Assembly: GCA_043816955.1 (NCBI GenBank)
Contig: JBDRHL010000051.1
Location: forward strand, 1-34,608
Length of the DNA stretch: 34,608 nt
Source: JBDRHL01 sp043816955
GTDB taxonomy: Bacteria; Planctomycetota; Phycisphaerae; Sedimentisphaerales; CAYZTY01
Direction of reading: 5' to 3'
Shown: piece after piece, positions 10,201 to 17,878 of the stretch
Layout: every line of letters begins with the position of its first letter
Position numbering within the stretch: position 1 is the stretch's first letter
Program-made: the position numbers and the translations under genes
Notes under the pieces: model-generated
Told to the model about the DNA's origin: nothing
Database searches by the model: none
The model's input: only the letters and a program-made list of their open reading frames with translations

Positions 10201-12808
10201 GGGGTATGTTACAAATACTTACTACGGTGAACACGTGGGATTTCTGACAGCATGGAACTGTGTGATGGACCGCATCCCGCTCGATATCGCCCGATGCGTC
10301 TATAATAACAACAACACCGGCGTACCCATGAGGCTTTGCATGCATAATGCCTGGCCGGGATTTCGAAGTATCGTGCCAAACTGGTATAAACTCGGCTCAG
10401 CCTGGTGTGATATACACGATATCTTTCTGCCTGTGATGCTGGAAAACCCGGTCAGTTCAGAGATGAATGATATAATGCTCAAGCAGACAAGGTTGGCGGA
10501 TTTCGGGGCCGATACAGCGGACTGGATACCGTATTGGGAAACTGAAAGCACCGTTACATCATCGCCTGCAAGCACTTTCAAAGTCAGCGGTTATGAGAAC
10601 GATAGTGGAGATTTCGTCTGTGCCATAATGAATAATACGGACTCCAATGTTGTCGACGGATGGGTCGACCTGACCGGCAGCCCGCTGGAGCCGAGCTACT
10701 CTGCAAAATGCGAGCAGCTTATCAGCGGCGAAGCTGTTAGTATGACAGGCAAGAAAATAACGGTTACAATTCCCGCGTACGAGCACCTTCTTGTGCTTAT
10801 TGACAAGAACTATAAGGCTAGCGCTCCTAGTCCGTCCGACGGTGCCACAGACGTAAATATAAACGCTGATCTTAGCTGGACGGCAGGCTACGGTGCGGAT
10901 TATCATGATGTGTATTTCGGTACCAGTCTCGTTGATGTAAACACAGCTACCGATCCTAATACATTGCCCGGCAGAGGCCGTCAGGCCGGCACAACTTATG
11001 ACACCAACACCATGGATGGAAATAGTACGTATTACTGGCGAATAGATGAAGTGGATGATGGAAACGTCTTCACAGGAGATATATGGAGCTTCACAACCGA
11101 GAATTTGCCGGTCATCTTGATCGATGCGGAGTCCTTTGAAACCGGTTGTCCTCCGACAAACTGGACCAGAAGCACCCCGGCAACACCGTGGGACGCAGAC
11201 GCAACCACTGCAGTTTTGTTTTCTTTCGATGAAGCGGACATAAACGATGTAAATGACAAGTCCGGCAATGACGCCAACTTCATCGTCGGTGACACGGCAT
11301 CGTCGCGGAGTGCAGGGAAGTTTTCGAAGGCACTGGATATGGTGCCTCGTACTGATGCCAACCAGGACAGGACATGTTTCCACGTGCCTGACGATGTCAA
11401 CTGCTCAGACAGTTTTTGCATTGACTTTTGGTGTCAATTCGATGATGTCAACAAAAGTAATTATGTCGTGAGCAACACGAATTACTTCCTGCGCAATAAC
11501 CACTCCACGCAGAAAATTGAATTGGGCATGCAGTTCCCTGTTATAGGCTGGGTTCAGATCCGTACGGACCCGTGCACCTTCACAGTTGAGGCAGACAGGT
11601 GGTACTATATTGTCAGCAACTATGACGGCGATGAGATCAGCCTGTACATAGACAGCAACCTGATAGATACTAATGATGCAGCCACCGGTTCGTTAACGCA
11701 TACCCCTTATATGCTTGGAGCTGTCGGCTGGGCCGATGAACTTTCCACCGAGCTGGATGGCGCCATAGATGAACTGCGTGTTTCTGAGGAACCACGCTCA
11801 GCAGGCGCGTCGGTTGATGCAACCACTGCAGTTTTGTTTTCTTTCAATGAGGCAGACGTAAACGATGTAAATGACAAGTCCGGCAATGATGCCAACTTCA
11901 TCGTCGGTTATACGGCATCGTCGCGGAGTGCAGGGAAGTTTTCGAGGGCATTGGATATGGTGCCTCGTACCGATGCCAACCAGGATAGAACATGTTTCCA
12001 CGTGCCTGACGATGTCAACTGCTCAGACAGTTTTTGCATTGACTTTTGGTGTCAATTCGATGATGTCAACAAAAGTAATTATGTCGTGAGCAGCACGAAG
12101 TACTTCCTGCGTCAAAACCACTCTACGCAGAAAATTGAATTGGGCATGAACTTTACGGGTATAGGCTGGGTTCAGATCCGTACGGACCCGTGCACCTTCA
12201 CAGTTGAAGCAGACAGGTGGTACTATATTGCCAGCAACTATGACGGCAATGAGATCAGCCTGTACATAGACAGCAACCTGATAGATACCAATGATGCAGC
12301 CACCGGTTCGTTAACGCATACCCCTTATATGCTTGGAGCTGTCGGCTGGGCCGATGAACTTTCCACCGAGCTGGATGGTGCCATAGACGAACTGCGTGTT
12401 TCCGAGGAACCACGCACCGGCTCGTATGATGAGCTGTGGGACAAAAAGAGCGCCAGAGCATATGACCAGACATATTCGGCAGGTTTTGACGGCAGCGGGT
12501 CAGGAAACCTGATGACTCCTGACCTGGATTGCTCCGATGCCAACCAAATCACCATCGAGTTTTATGGCTACGACGAGGGTGCCGACGAGGGAGAATACTA
12601 CCTGGACTACTTTGATGGGAATGACTGGGACGAGATTACCAGACTGGACAACTATGGCGAAGGTTCCTGGACTGCTTACAACGGCACTATTACGGACAGC
12701 CAGTACTTCAGGTCCAACTTCAAGGTACGCTGGAGAGTTGTTAACCTTGACACCGGCGAGCATGTTTATGCTGACAAGGTTACTATTGAGAAGCAATATA
12801 AATATTAG
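7283..12808 (+). CDS. Giant secreted LamG/GH123-like protein, 1841 aa
   Basis: Starts with a signal peptide (cleavage near residue 27, AKA|EP); AAAGGAG precedes ATG 7283. Domains in order: LamG 37-245; a beta domain 245-345; a region resembling GH123 N-terminal/DUF6067 at 349-586 (PW..V..NG..I.CW.R.Y, later AAPVRPF); a LamG-like domain 588-758 (HKLAFTWGDKLRFYIDG); a TIM-barrel-like part 771-1085 with SYGSPYQEYLLYHMKRL and GVYLDG (D910, possible catalytic or binding residue); a beta domain to 1177; a fibronectin-like domain 1180-1272; then two near-identical LamG copies (about 1306-1505 and 1512-1711) that interrupt a jelly-roll domain whose main part is 1712-1841. A role in binding and cutting extracellular glycan is inferred. 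It lacks the dockerin-like tail of its paralogue at 21295 and is followed by a strong terminator. Confidence 0.85.
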   Translation: MERLEAKNFITIMVTMLVVVIASVAKAEPPWAPDENTAALYHIDANDPNNSDASGNGGQLTFGPSASLSDDSMFGSAVRMVQRSSTSENRTTVNSDPCDLIPTTSFSIDLWCKFYSGVWWIVRDMYVLTGSSGSSLYFLRYNRSVDEIQFGINPSGAGWATAETSTATFEPQPNRWYYIVCNYDGDNNEISLYIDGWLRGTSSVSGSMDLGTSYIGTVSWANTLSGELDGWVDELRFSTEPRPGYYEDIMMDILKYPIAGSATGIITVYDINGANTPADVNIILYDGNDTAVYAETEDIPNSLPAEFWVSLGSLQSDVNYMVVAGVLGDGGGYFTVETSEEFSLSAKPDWYDPNIGDLGGMVPYPWTDVNVNGTAIGCWNRTYDFNDSFLPVAIISDGNQILKSRMSLVIGSSSGTEVLDDAPNEINISLSETNDVADFDTWFDANLCDVNLIGSVEFDGLMTFELTITPVSSVNNVRIDIPLANDVAMYIMPYADSSYGDKAGTVGPNGISIDEPVSTIWLCNNNIGLFFVIDSTQYWQPGDSNAVDLVRSDGNDILRLNFYNENEGFSSARTYRFHLQAAPVRPFNDEWYSNDCRLMDGINWGDNVTLLDSDDTVSSMSIADAANEPNGMFEIILQNKNDLNDIIAMDYPHVACDEYILDITGDSNATRMFFKCASKAIKLETQWGDVSQQNNCLWEPNEIHKLAFTWGDKLRFYIDGALQGEQDYTGFPVNSPTLDLGSISARYVMTSLRISKAVDTNSLSDTNEMSVNADTLYIDNNDLDLRSDANTLLHQARDHGVKTMLFFEHWCDAQNGGQSKYEPLLRNMVEDCHSLGLGAIFYFGTGISELSEFADIIDECKCVVDQSKRFYTPKGVYTYRISYGSPYQEYLLYHMKRLRDDLGIDGVYLDGSLILWESDNPAFDCGYFDANSNRQATVPVDRIRRFAKRINNLFLQDSNGIIEGHMGVVPPTMGYVTNTYYGEHVGFLTAWNCVMDRIPLDIARCVYNNNNTGVPMRLCMHNAWPGFRSIVPNWYKLGSAWCDIHDIFLPVMLENPVSSEMNDIMLKQTRLADFGADTADWIPYWETESTVTSSPASTFKVSGYENDSGDFVCAIMNNTDSNVVDGWVDLTGSPLEPSYSAKCEQLISGEAVSMTGKKITVTIPAYEHLLVLIDKNYKASAPSPSDGATDVNINADLSWTAGYGADYHDVYFGTSLVDVNTATDPNTLPGRGRQAGTTYDTNTMDGNSTYYWRIDEVDDGNVFTGDIWSFTTENLPVILIDAESFETGCPPTNWTRSTPATPWDADATTAVLFSFDEADINDVNDKSGNDANFIVGDTASSRSAGKFSKALDMVPRTDANQDRTCFHVPDDVNCSDSFCIDFWCQFDDVNKSNYVVSNTNYFLRNNHSTQKIELGMQFPVIGWVQIRTDPCTFTVEADRWYYIVSNYDGDEISLYIDSNLIDTNDAATGSLTHTPYMLGAVGWADELSTELDGAIDELRVSEEPRSAGASVDATTAVLFSFNEADVNDVNDKSGNDANFIVGYTASSRSAGKFSRALDMVPRTDANQDRTCFHVPDDVNCSDSFCIDFWCQFDDVNKSNYVVSSTKYFLRQNHSTQKIELGMNFTGIGWVQIRTDPCTFTVEADRWYYIASNYDGNEISLYIDSNLIDTNDAATGSLTHTPYMLGAVGWADELSTELDGAIDELRVSEEPRTGSYDELWDKKSARAYDQTYSAGFDGSGSGNLMTPDLDCSDANQITIEFYGYDEGADEGEYYLDYFDGNDWDEITRLDNYGEGSWTAYNGTITDSQYFRSNFKVRWRVVNLDTGEHVYADKVTIEKQYKY
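11201..12415 (+). repeat. Tandem in-frame duplication, two 597-base copies
   Basis: Copies at 11201-11797 and 11819-12415 are offset by 618 bases (206 codons) and keep the reading frame. They differ by scattered substitutions, some of them silent, with a cluster of changes around the FLR..HSTQKIELGM segment. Each encodes one LamG domain. The closeness at DNA level indicates a fairly recent duplication within the gene at 7283. Confidence 0.9.
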
Positions 12809-12835
12809 TTTCTTGACGTAGTCTTGTGTTTTAGA

Positions 12836-12867
12836 CGTGGCGGTCATCCTGGCCGCCACGCTTTTTT
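12836..12867 (+). terminator. Rho-independent terminator after the first giant gene
   Basis: An eight-base perfect stem (CGTGGCGG/CCGCCACG, 12836-12843 and 12853-12860) with a nine-base loop is followed by a run of six T. It lies 27 bases after the stop codon at 12808 and should separate the first giant gene from the regulator gene. Confidence 0.9.
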
Positions 12868-13064
12868 ACTACTCTGCATGTTAGTATGTGATTTTGTCAG
12901 GCTGATTTTGCCTAGCTACAGACAAAATGCACCTGTGCGGACATGGCTAAATATATAGATACAGTTATACAATAGGTATATAAAAAAATTTATTTTCTTG
13001 GGGTGCCTTTCTTAACTCGCTGTCACTGCTGGTCTTGCGAGCCGCATCTTTTTTTAAAAAACCC
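12868..13064. other. A/T-rich gap before the regulator promoter
   Basis: No gene is seen. It holds A/T-rich stretches such as TATATAGATA near 12950, which is the inverse of TATCTATATA at 13073-13082 in the promoter spacer. These could be operator half-sites for the regulator, but the A/T content makes chance matches likely. Confidence 0.3.
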
Positions 13065-13094
13065 TTGACAAATATCTATATATTACGATATACT
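13065..13094 (+). promoter_or_regulatory. Sigma70-like promoter of the GntR gene
   Basis: TTGACA (13065-13070) and TATACT (13089-13094) with an 18-base spacer, close to the consensus. It lies 53 bases before the chosen ATG at 13148. The spacer holds an A/T-rich partly symmetric tract that could be an autoregulatory operator (inference). Confidence 0.7.
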
Positions 13095-13147
13095 AGTGTT
13101 TATATTTGGTTTATATCTGTATGGTCTGTTGGGAGAATAGACAATTA

Positions 13148-14227
13148 ATGACGCGTATACTCACAAAGCTTAATCCAGGCAAGCCCAAATATCAAATCAT
13201 TCGGGATGCTTTGAGGGATCGTATAAAAGCCGGCGAACTAAAGCCCGGCTCGATGTTACCGGCTGAAGTTATGCTGGCTGAGAAATACGCGGTAAGCAGG
13301 TTGACTGCCCGGCGAGCACTGGAGGAGTTGGCCGGCGACGGCCTGTTAAAGCGATATCCTGGAAAAGGGACCTTCGTTCAAGAAAGGAACAAGCCGCAGG
13401 GGCATTTGGCCACCGGTCATTTCTTGTTTTTGTTTACTGATATGTCTCCGGACTTTGATTACAACTTTGCGGAAAGACTGGATGCTGAACGTTATCTTGC
13501 AAAGCGTAATATCGGGCTGAGCGTCGCTACTCTTAAATCTTCTGATGCAGCCAGAAATCACTTTACCCCGTTTCTATCAAATGGGCAGATTGACGGGATT
13601 CTGCTGGATGGTGAGGTCTACGATTATCATTATGAAGTGCTCCAGCGTTTCGATGCACCGTGCCTGGTGGTCGGCAATCATTTCATAAGTTCGCATATAC
13701 CTCAGGTTCGCGTGGTTTACGCCGATATTTCAGAAAGAATAGCCCGGATGGCAATAGAACTTTTCAAAATACCTCTGTGGCTGGTGGTTCAACGCTTTAC
13801 ATTACAAGCTACAAATGAAATTTACCATGGTTACAAAAAAGCCTGCGCCGCTGCCGGTCAGCCTTCGCTGTTGGAAGTGGATGCCGGCGGGGAGGGAGAG
13901 GGGGTCGTGGAGTCCATTCTTGCGCGAGGTGAACGTCGTTTCGCCATATTTACTACCGACGGCCATGAGCAGGGAATACTGCAGGATTATGAAAAGCACG
14001 GTCTTAATTACAATGATAACCCGATTATCGTATTCGGCAATTCAACAAGGATTTCACAGCGGAATCTTGCCCGGATTACTGCCATTCCCGCGGAGAAGTC
14101 AGGAATTGCAGTTCGAGCGGCGGAATTGCTGGTGGAGATGATAGAAACAGGCCGGAGCGAAGTTTACGAAGAACTCCAACTGGATTTTGACATAGAAGAA
14201 ACTCTTAAATCTGCTGTGCAGGTTTAG
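13148..14227 (+). CDS. GntR-family regulator with LacI-like sensor domain, 359 aa
   Basis: Residues about 8-75 form a GntR winged helix (YQIIRDALRDRI, PGSMLPAE, SRLTARRALEEL, KGTFVQE). The rest, from about residue 85, resembles the periplasmic-binding/LacI type sensor seen in AraR-like regulators, with repeated alpha/beta units such as IDGILLDGEV, PCLVVGNHF and FAIFTTDGHEQG. Such proteins usually repress sugar genes until a sugar ligand binds. ATG 13148 is chosen because the GntR domain begins right after it and GGGAG lies twelve bases upstream; in-frame starts at 13106 and 13121 add residues unlike the family. It sits between the first giant gene and the secreted scaffold genes, so these are its probable targets. 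Ligand unknown. Confidence 0.9.
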   Translation: MTRILTKLNPGKPKYQIIRDALRDRIKAGELKPGSMLPAEVMLAEKYAVSRLTARRALEELAGDGLLKRYPGKGTFVQERNKPQGHLATGHFLFLFTDMSPDFDYNFAERLDAERYLAKRNIGLSVATLKSSDAARNHFTPFLSNGQIDGILLDGEVYDYHYEVLQRFDAPCLVVGNHFISSHIPQVRVVYADISERIARMAIELFKIPLWLVVQRFTLQATNEIYHGYKKACAAAGQPSLLEVDAGGEGEGVVESILARGERRFAIFTTDGHEQGILQDYEKHGLNYNDNPIIVFGNSTRISQRNLARITAIPAEKSGIAVRAAELLVEMIETGRSEVYEELQLDFDIEETLKSAVQV

Positions 14228-14270
14228 TTGCGAAGTGTTTTTTTGACAAACATATAACTAACTGATTTTG

Positions 14271-14276
14271 AGGAGG
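14271..14276 (+). promoter_or_regulatory. Ribosome site setting the start at 14285
   Basis: AGGAGG lies eight bases before ATG 14285 but only two bases before the ATG at 14279, so the second ATG is the better start. Confidence 0.7.
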
Positions 14277-14284
14277 AAATGGAA

Positions 14285-16738
14285 ATGGCAAAGGGTTTAA
14301 TGGGAAGGAAAAGAGGTTATTTTGTGGTGTTGGTATTCTGTGGCATTGCTGCGTTAAGCTGCATGTCCCAGGGCGAGGCTTTTGTGGATGATTTTGACGC
14401 AAATTCGCCAACGGATCCGAACATGCCCCTTGTAGGCTACGAGCTGGGGCTTATTTTCTCGGGTGTCAGCCGTGTTGGCGGGGGCGGTGGTATCGTTGGA
14501 ATTCAGAATGGGGTTGCCTACGATGGGAATAGCTCGCTGATTCTCGATGCTAATAACACCTTGGAAGACACGTGCCTTTTGAGCAAAGATTACATGCGTT
14601 CGCCTTTAAGCGATGTCGGCCTTACTATTGGCATGCCGATTATTGATGAGTATACCACGTCCGGCACCACCGCAGGCTGGAAACATCTGGGTATAGTTGT
14701 CAGTGATAAAATGCTGGATAAGATATGTTTCACCAAACGCGGCGACTGGAACGGATACATCTGGAGGATAAACGGAGGCTCCAGTTACTATACATGCTAC
14801 CGTTATCAGAACGGCGTGGCGACACAACTGGGAAGCGCGTGGAATCCCTCTGTTGGTGCTGTAGCATGGCAATATCCCATTAACATGAGCATCAAGGCTG
14901 TACCTGATGCGGAGGGACCGGGGACATGGTGGGAGTTCTGGTATGAAGGCAACGGCAAAGAGCCGAATGATCCGAATTACATCGCTCCCGAGCGGTTTGG
15001 AACCGACGAGAATAATACCTTTGACGGGCAGGACCTGCCCTACTTCGGTGTGATGTGGGGCTGCTACGATGCTACGAACAGTGGAAAAGTTTGTTTTTTG
15101 GTTGCGCCGGTAGATAAACTGACTGCCAGCGACGTTGTGCCTATAATTCGGGATCCGAATGCTTTTGACGATGACTTCACCGAGGACACAACGGCAAATT
15201 ATCAGGCAGGTTTGTATTACAACAATCCGGCGGGACGTGACAGATTAGCAACCTTTGACTGGGATTCTTTGATGAATATAAGTTGCGTATCGGTTGATAC
15301 TGAGCAAAAGGCTACTTTCCTGAATACCGAATACGTTCGGGAGCCGGGAAGTATAGTGAGTCTTGTTACAGCGGCGCCGCTGTCGGCTTTCGGTTCGTGG
15401 AAAATAGCGGGTCTTACTATAACAGATAAGCTGTTCGATGACGACCTGGAAGGAACGCATGCCAACTTCAACGGTTATGTGTTTGTACAAAATGGCGATG
15501 TTTCGTATTTTACTATTGTTCGTTTTGTTGACGGCGTCAGAACAGTTCTGAAAAATATTAACCCAACTGGACTTGAATCGCTGCGTTGGTGGCAAGGTCA
15601 TTTTGAGATGTTCATTGAACCAAATGGTACCAGCTTTGATTTCCGGGTCATGTGTGGCGGTATGCGATGTCTTGAAATGTCGCCCCCGATGCCGAATCCG
15701 GATGGTCAAATTCTATTCACCGATAACTCCGGCATCTTAGACGAAGCTGATCTGAAGTATTTTGGTATGATAGTTGGAACATCGGGTACCCAGGAGTGGA
15801 ACCCGATCAATTTCGACAGGCTCAAAGTTTCTCAGGTATCTCCGAAGCCGGCTGAGTGCGGCTATTACGGCTATTTAGATGGCGACCTCGACGAGGATTG
15901 CTACGTGGACAATAATGACCTGCTGCTCTTTGTGGACAACTGGCTCGAGGCGGCTTTCGGCGACAACGTTCCTGAAGCCAATCCTTTGATTTACGCGCCG
16001 GAAATCTCAGCAATTACTGTGGACGGCGATCTTAGCGACTGGGACGAAGCGAGCAGTTGGGCAGAGTTCGGCACCTGGTTCAATGGCGGCCTGGCATCGA
16101 GCAGCAAGGCACAATACGCCTGGAACGATGCCGCTGATATGTTGTATATCGGTATTGAATCGACTGAGGGCGAAGCTCTGATCCTGGAAATAGGCGGCCT
16201 GATGGGCGATTTATCGGATATCCTGACGACCCCCAGCACAGGCATCCAGGCAACGCAGGTCTCCTTTATTGGCTGGAGCGGAGGTGCACCCGGAGTCATT
16301 ATGAATCAGGCGGACGGCATTACCGATGGAATATCTGCTGCTTATACGCTTGATGGCGGGACAATGACGATCGAGATTGCAATGCCTGTTTACAGTAACT
16401 GGAAAGACGCCAACACCGTAATGGACCTGGCCACCCGGATGGACATTTACGATTATTCCAACATTGCCGATGCCGGTTTTACCGCAGCCGACAGTCAGAT
16501 TGCAGACGGTACGTACGTGTACCTCTATGGCAGTCCTGTTATCGGCAACGCGTCCCTGATTCGGCTGCTGGAAGGTACTGCGCCGGCAGGGCCAAATGAT
16601 GTTCCGGATGCTCCGGGCTTCTTTGGTGATCCTGATTACAACAGGGACAGCATTGTCAACTTTACCGACTTTGCAACGTTTGCCGCCGACTGGCTTGATT
16701 GTACGGACCCGGCGGCGCCTTGCAATTACGTTCCATAA
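14285..16738 (+). CDS. Secreted two-lobed protein with dockerin-like and CBM9-like modules, 817 aa
   Basis: Signal peptide at residues 1-31 (GRKRGYFVVLVFCGIAAL then GEA|F). Two related lobes follow (about 33-290 and 295-525), each starting with DDF and ending with a DLxYFG segment. The second lobe is clearly related to the PEP-CTERM protein encoded next (LFDD, F.GYVF, SYF, LF.DNSG). Then a dockerin-like calcium loop (DGDLDEDCYVDNNDL...NWL, about 535-558), a CBM9-like domain (about 570-765; ITVDGDLSDWDEAS) and a second dockerin-like loop at the C-terminus (DPDYNRDSIVNFTDF...DWL). Dockerin-like repeats may anchor the protein in an extracellular complex. No catalytic motif was recognised. Probably a surface glycan-binding scaffold (inference). 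Confidence 0.8.
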   Translation: MAKGLMGRKRGYFVVLVFCGIAALSCMSQGEAFVDDFDANSPTDPNMPLVGYELGLIFSGVSRVGGGGGIVGIQNGVAYDGNSSLILDANNTLEDTCLLSKDYMRSPLSDVGLTIGMPIIDEYTTSGTTAGWKHLGIVVSDKMLDKICFTKRGDWNGYIWRINGGSSYYTCYRYQNGVATQLGSAWNPSVGAVAWQYPINMSIKAVPDAEGPGTWWEFWYEGNGKEPNDPNYIAPERFGTDENNTFDGQDLPYFGVMWGCYDATNSGKVCFLVAPVDKLTASDVVPIIRDPNAFDDDFTEDTTANYQAGLYYNNPAGRDRLATFDWDSLMNISCVSVDTEQKATFLNTEYVREPGSIVSLVTAAPLSAFGSWKIAGLTITDKLFDDDLEGTHANFNGYVFVQNGDVSYFTIVRFVDGVRTVLKNINPTGLESLRWWQGHFEMFIEPNGTSFDFRVMCGGMRCLEMSPPMPNPDGQILFTDNSGILDEADLKYFGMIVGTSGTQEWNPINFDRLKVSQVSPKPAECGYYGYLDGDLDEDCYVDNNDLLLFVDNWLEAAFGDNVPEANPLIYAPEISAITVDGDLSDWDEASSWAEFGTWFNGGLASSSKAQYAWNDAADMLYIGIESTEGEALILEIGGLMGDLSDILTTPSTGIQATQVSFIGWSGGAPGVIMNQADGITDGISAAYTLDGGTMTIEIAMPVYSNWKDANTVMDLATRMDIYDYSNIADAGFTAADSQIADGTYVYLYGSPVIGNASLIRLLEGTAPAGPNDVPDAPGFFGDPDYNRDSIVNFTDFATFAADWLDCTDPAAPCNYVP

Positions 16739-16933
16739 CAGAAATTAATTTCAACTTTTGTTGGTCAAAAAAAGGAAAGGAGGTATTTATAAAAAAGTAA
16801 GCCCTACGGCTGCCAAGCCGTGAAGATAAAACGACAGGCAGCAAAATTAATTTGTAAAGTGTTTAAGGTGTTTTGGTGGATTTTTGTTTAAAATGTTTAG
16901 TGTTTTATTTGATCTTTGTAAGGAGGAGTAAAA
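16739..16933. other. Gap before the PEP-CTERM gene
   Basis: The gap holds AAAGGAGG near 16777 with no ATG after it, the structured element at 16806-16842, and an A/T-rich stretch. GGAGG near 16922 serves the gene at 16934. No promoter was picked. Confidence 0.4.
16806..16842 (+). ncRNA. Possible structured RNA in the leader of the PEP-CTERM gene
   Basis: A perfect six-base hairpin, ACGGCT (16806-16811) and AGCCGT (16816-16821) with a GCCA loop, is followed by GGCAGC (16837-16842). GGCAGC could pair with GCTGCC (16809-16814), which covers one arm and the loop, so two folds compete. The phrases AAGCC, TACGG and GACAGGCAGC recall the 3' half of cyclic-di-GMP-I riboswitches, but the 5' half (the GCAAAC and GACGCAAAGCC parts) is not visible. 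It may be a divergent or broken regulatory RNA. Confidence 0.35.
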
Positions 16934-17776
16934 ATGAAGAAGAAAGTAGTAATTGCAGGATTAGTTCTCATGTTGACCAGTTCAGCAGTTATGGCTACAG
17001 CGCTATTTGAGGATGATTTCACCTCGGATACACTGTCGAATTACAAGCAGTCAAAGTATTTCAACTGGTACTGGGCTGGTGGCAGCGGAATTCCCAACAC
17101 TATTACCTGGGACACCGTTACCAACATGAATGTATCCAGTAACAATGCTTATAATGGTACAGCACTGCTGCAGAAGAACTTCGAGCGTCCCGCTGGCAGT
17201 ACTGTCAGTGCAACATTCGGCCCAACTGTGGGTTTGGATAGCCACCCGAAGTTTTACAGGACCAGGCCGCTTGGGTTAATTATCAGTGACCGACTCTTCG
17301 ATGATTCGCCTCAGTATTATGCGGATTTCAAGGGGTATGTTTTCGAGAATTGTGGCAACTACAGTTACTTCCATGCGATGCGTTTTGAGGGGCTTGGCAC
17401 CCAGAACAAGAAGGTAGACCTTGGTATTAAAAATCCGACGCAGAGTGCTCAGGTTCCAACTCATCAGTTCGAACTGATATTCCAGCCGACCGCTACCGGA
17501 TTTGACTTGCTCTTTGACAGCGATTACCTGGAGGATTACGGTGTAACAGGTCCTGAGGTTCTGTTCTCTGACAACTCGGGCGCACTCAATGATGTCGAAC
17601 TTAAATACTTCGGTATCATCTGGGGAACCTGGGATGATCGTGCATCAGACCCTGACGGCATAGGCTCGTTCTGGAATGGTGCGCCAATCGACAAAATAAC
17701 AGTCGTTCCCGAGCCTGCGACAGTATGTTTGCTCGGCCTGGGTGGATTGGCTTTGATTGGCAGGAAACGTGCATAG
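16934..17776 (+). CDS. PEP-CTERM surface protein, 280 aa
   Basis: Signal peptide (MKKKVVIAGLVLMLTSSAVMA|TA) with AAGGAGGAG just upstream. The body is a single beta-rich lobe related to the second lobe of the 817-residue protein upstream (DDFTSDT, LIISDRLFDD, F.GYVF, VLFSDNSG, ELKYFGIIWG). The C-terminus is a PEP-CTERM sorting signal: VPEP near 258-261, a hydrophobic stretch rich in Leu and Gly, then GRKRA. Such proteins are recognised by an exosortase, which is not in the window, and delivered to the cell surface or extracellular matrix. No enzyme motif is seen. A surface glycan-binding or matrix role is likely. Confidence 0.88.
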   Translation: MKKKVVIAGLVLMLTSSAVMATALFEDDFTSDTLSNYKQSKYFNWYWAGGSGIPNTITWDTVTNMNVSSNNAYNGTALLQKNFERPAGSTVSATFGPTVGLDSHPKFYRTRPLGLIISDRLFDDSPQYYADFKGYVFENCGNYSYFHAMRFEGLGTQNKKVDLGIKNPTQSAQVPTHQFELIFQPTATGFDLLFDSDYLEDYGVTGPEVLFSDNSGALNDVELKYFGIIWGTWDDRASDPDGIGSFWNGAPIDKITVVPEPATVCLLGLGGLALIGRKRA

Positions 17777-17813
17777 AATTGCATCTTGATTGCAGGTAGT
17801 GTAAAATGAGTTT

Positions 17814-17842
17814 GCCTGGGCATCGGTGTTCGGTGCCCAGGC
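17814..17842 (+). terminator. Strong hairpin after the PEP-CTERM gene
   Basis: A perfect nine-base stem (GCCTGGGCA/TGCCCAGGC) with an eleven-base loop, starting 37 bases after the stop at 17776. There is no T run after it, so it may act as a weak terminator or an RNA-stabilising hairpin between this gene and the pseudopilin. Confidence 0.5.
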
Positions 17843-17878
17843 GGCTCTGAAACAATGTATATAAAGCGAGGTGTAAAG

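Noticed and set aside
10559..11383. Long minus-strand open frame (274 codons) inside the first giant gene
   Set aside because: It lies wholly within a strongly supported plus-strand gene with recognisable domains. Its translation has no known motif and many Cys/Arg residues typical of an antisense shadow.
11201..12415. Possible CRISPR or short tandem repeat array
   Set aside because: There are only two long copies that encode LamG domains in frame; no short repeats or spacers.
14345..14380. Lipoprotein signal in the 817-residue protein (ALSC)
   Set aside because: The residues before Cys do not fit the lipobox well and a normal cleavage site (GEA|F) follows, so an ordinary signal peptide is more likely.
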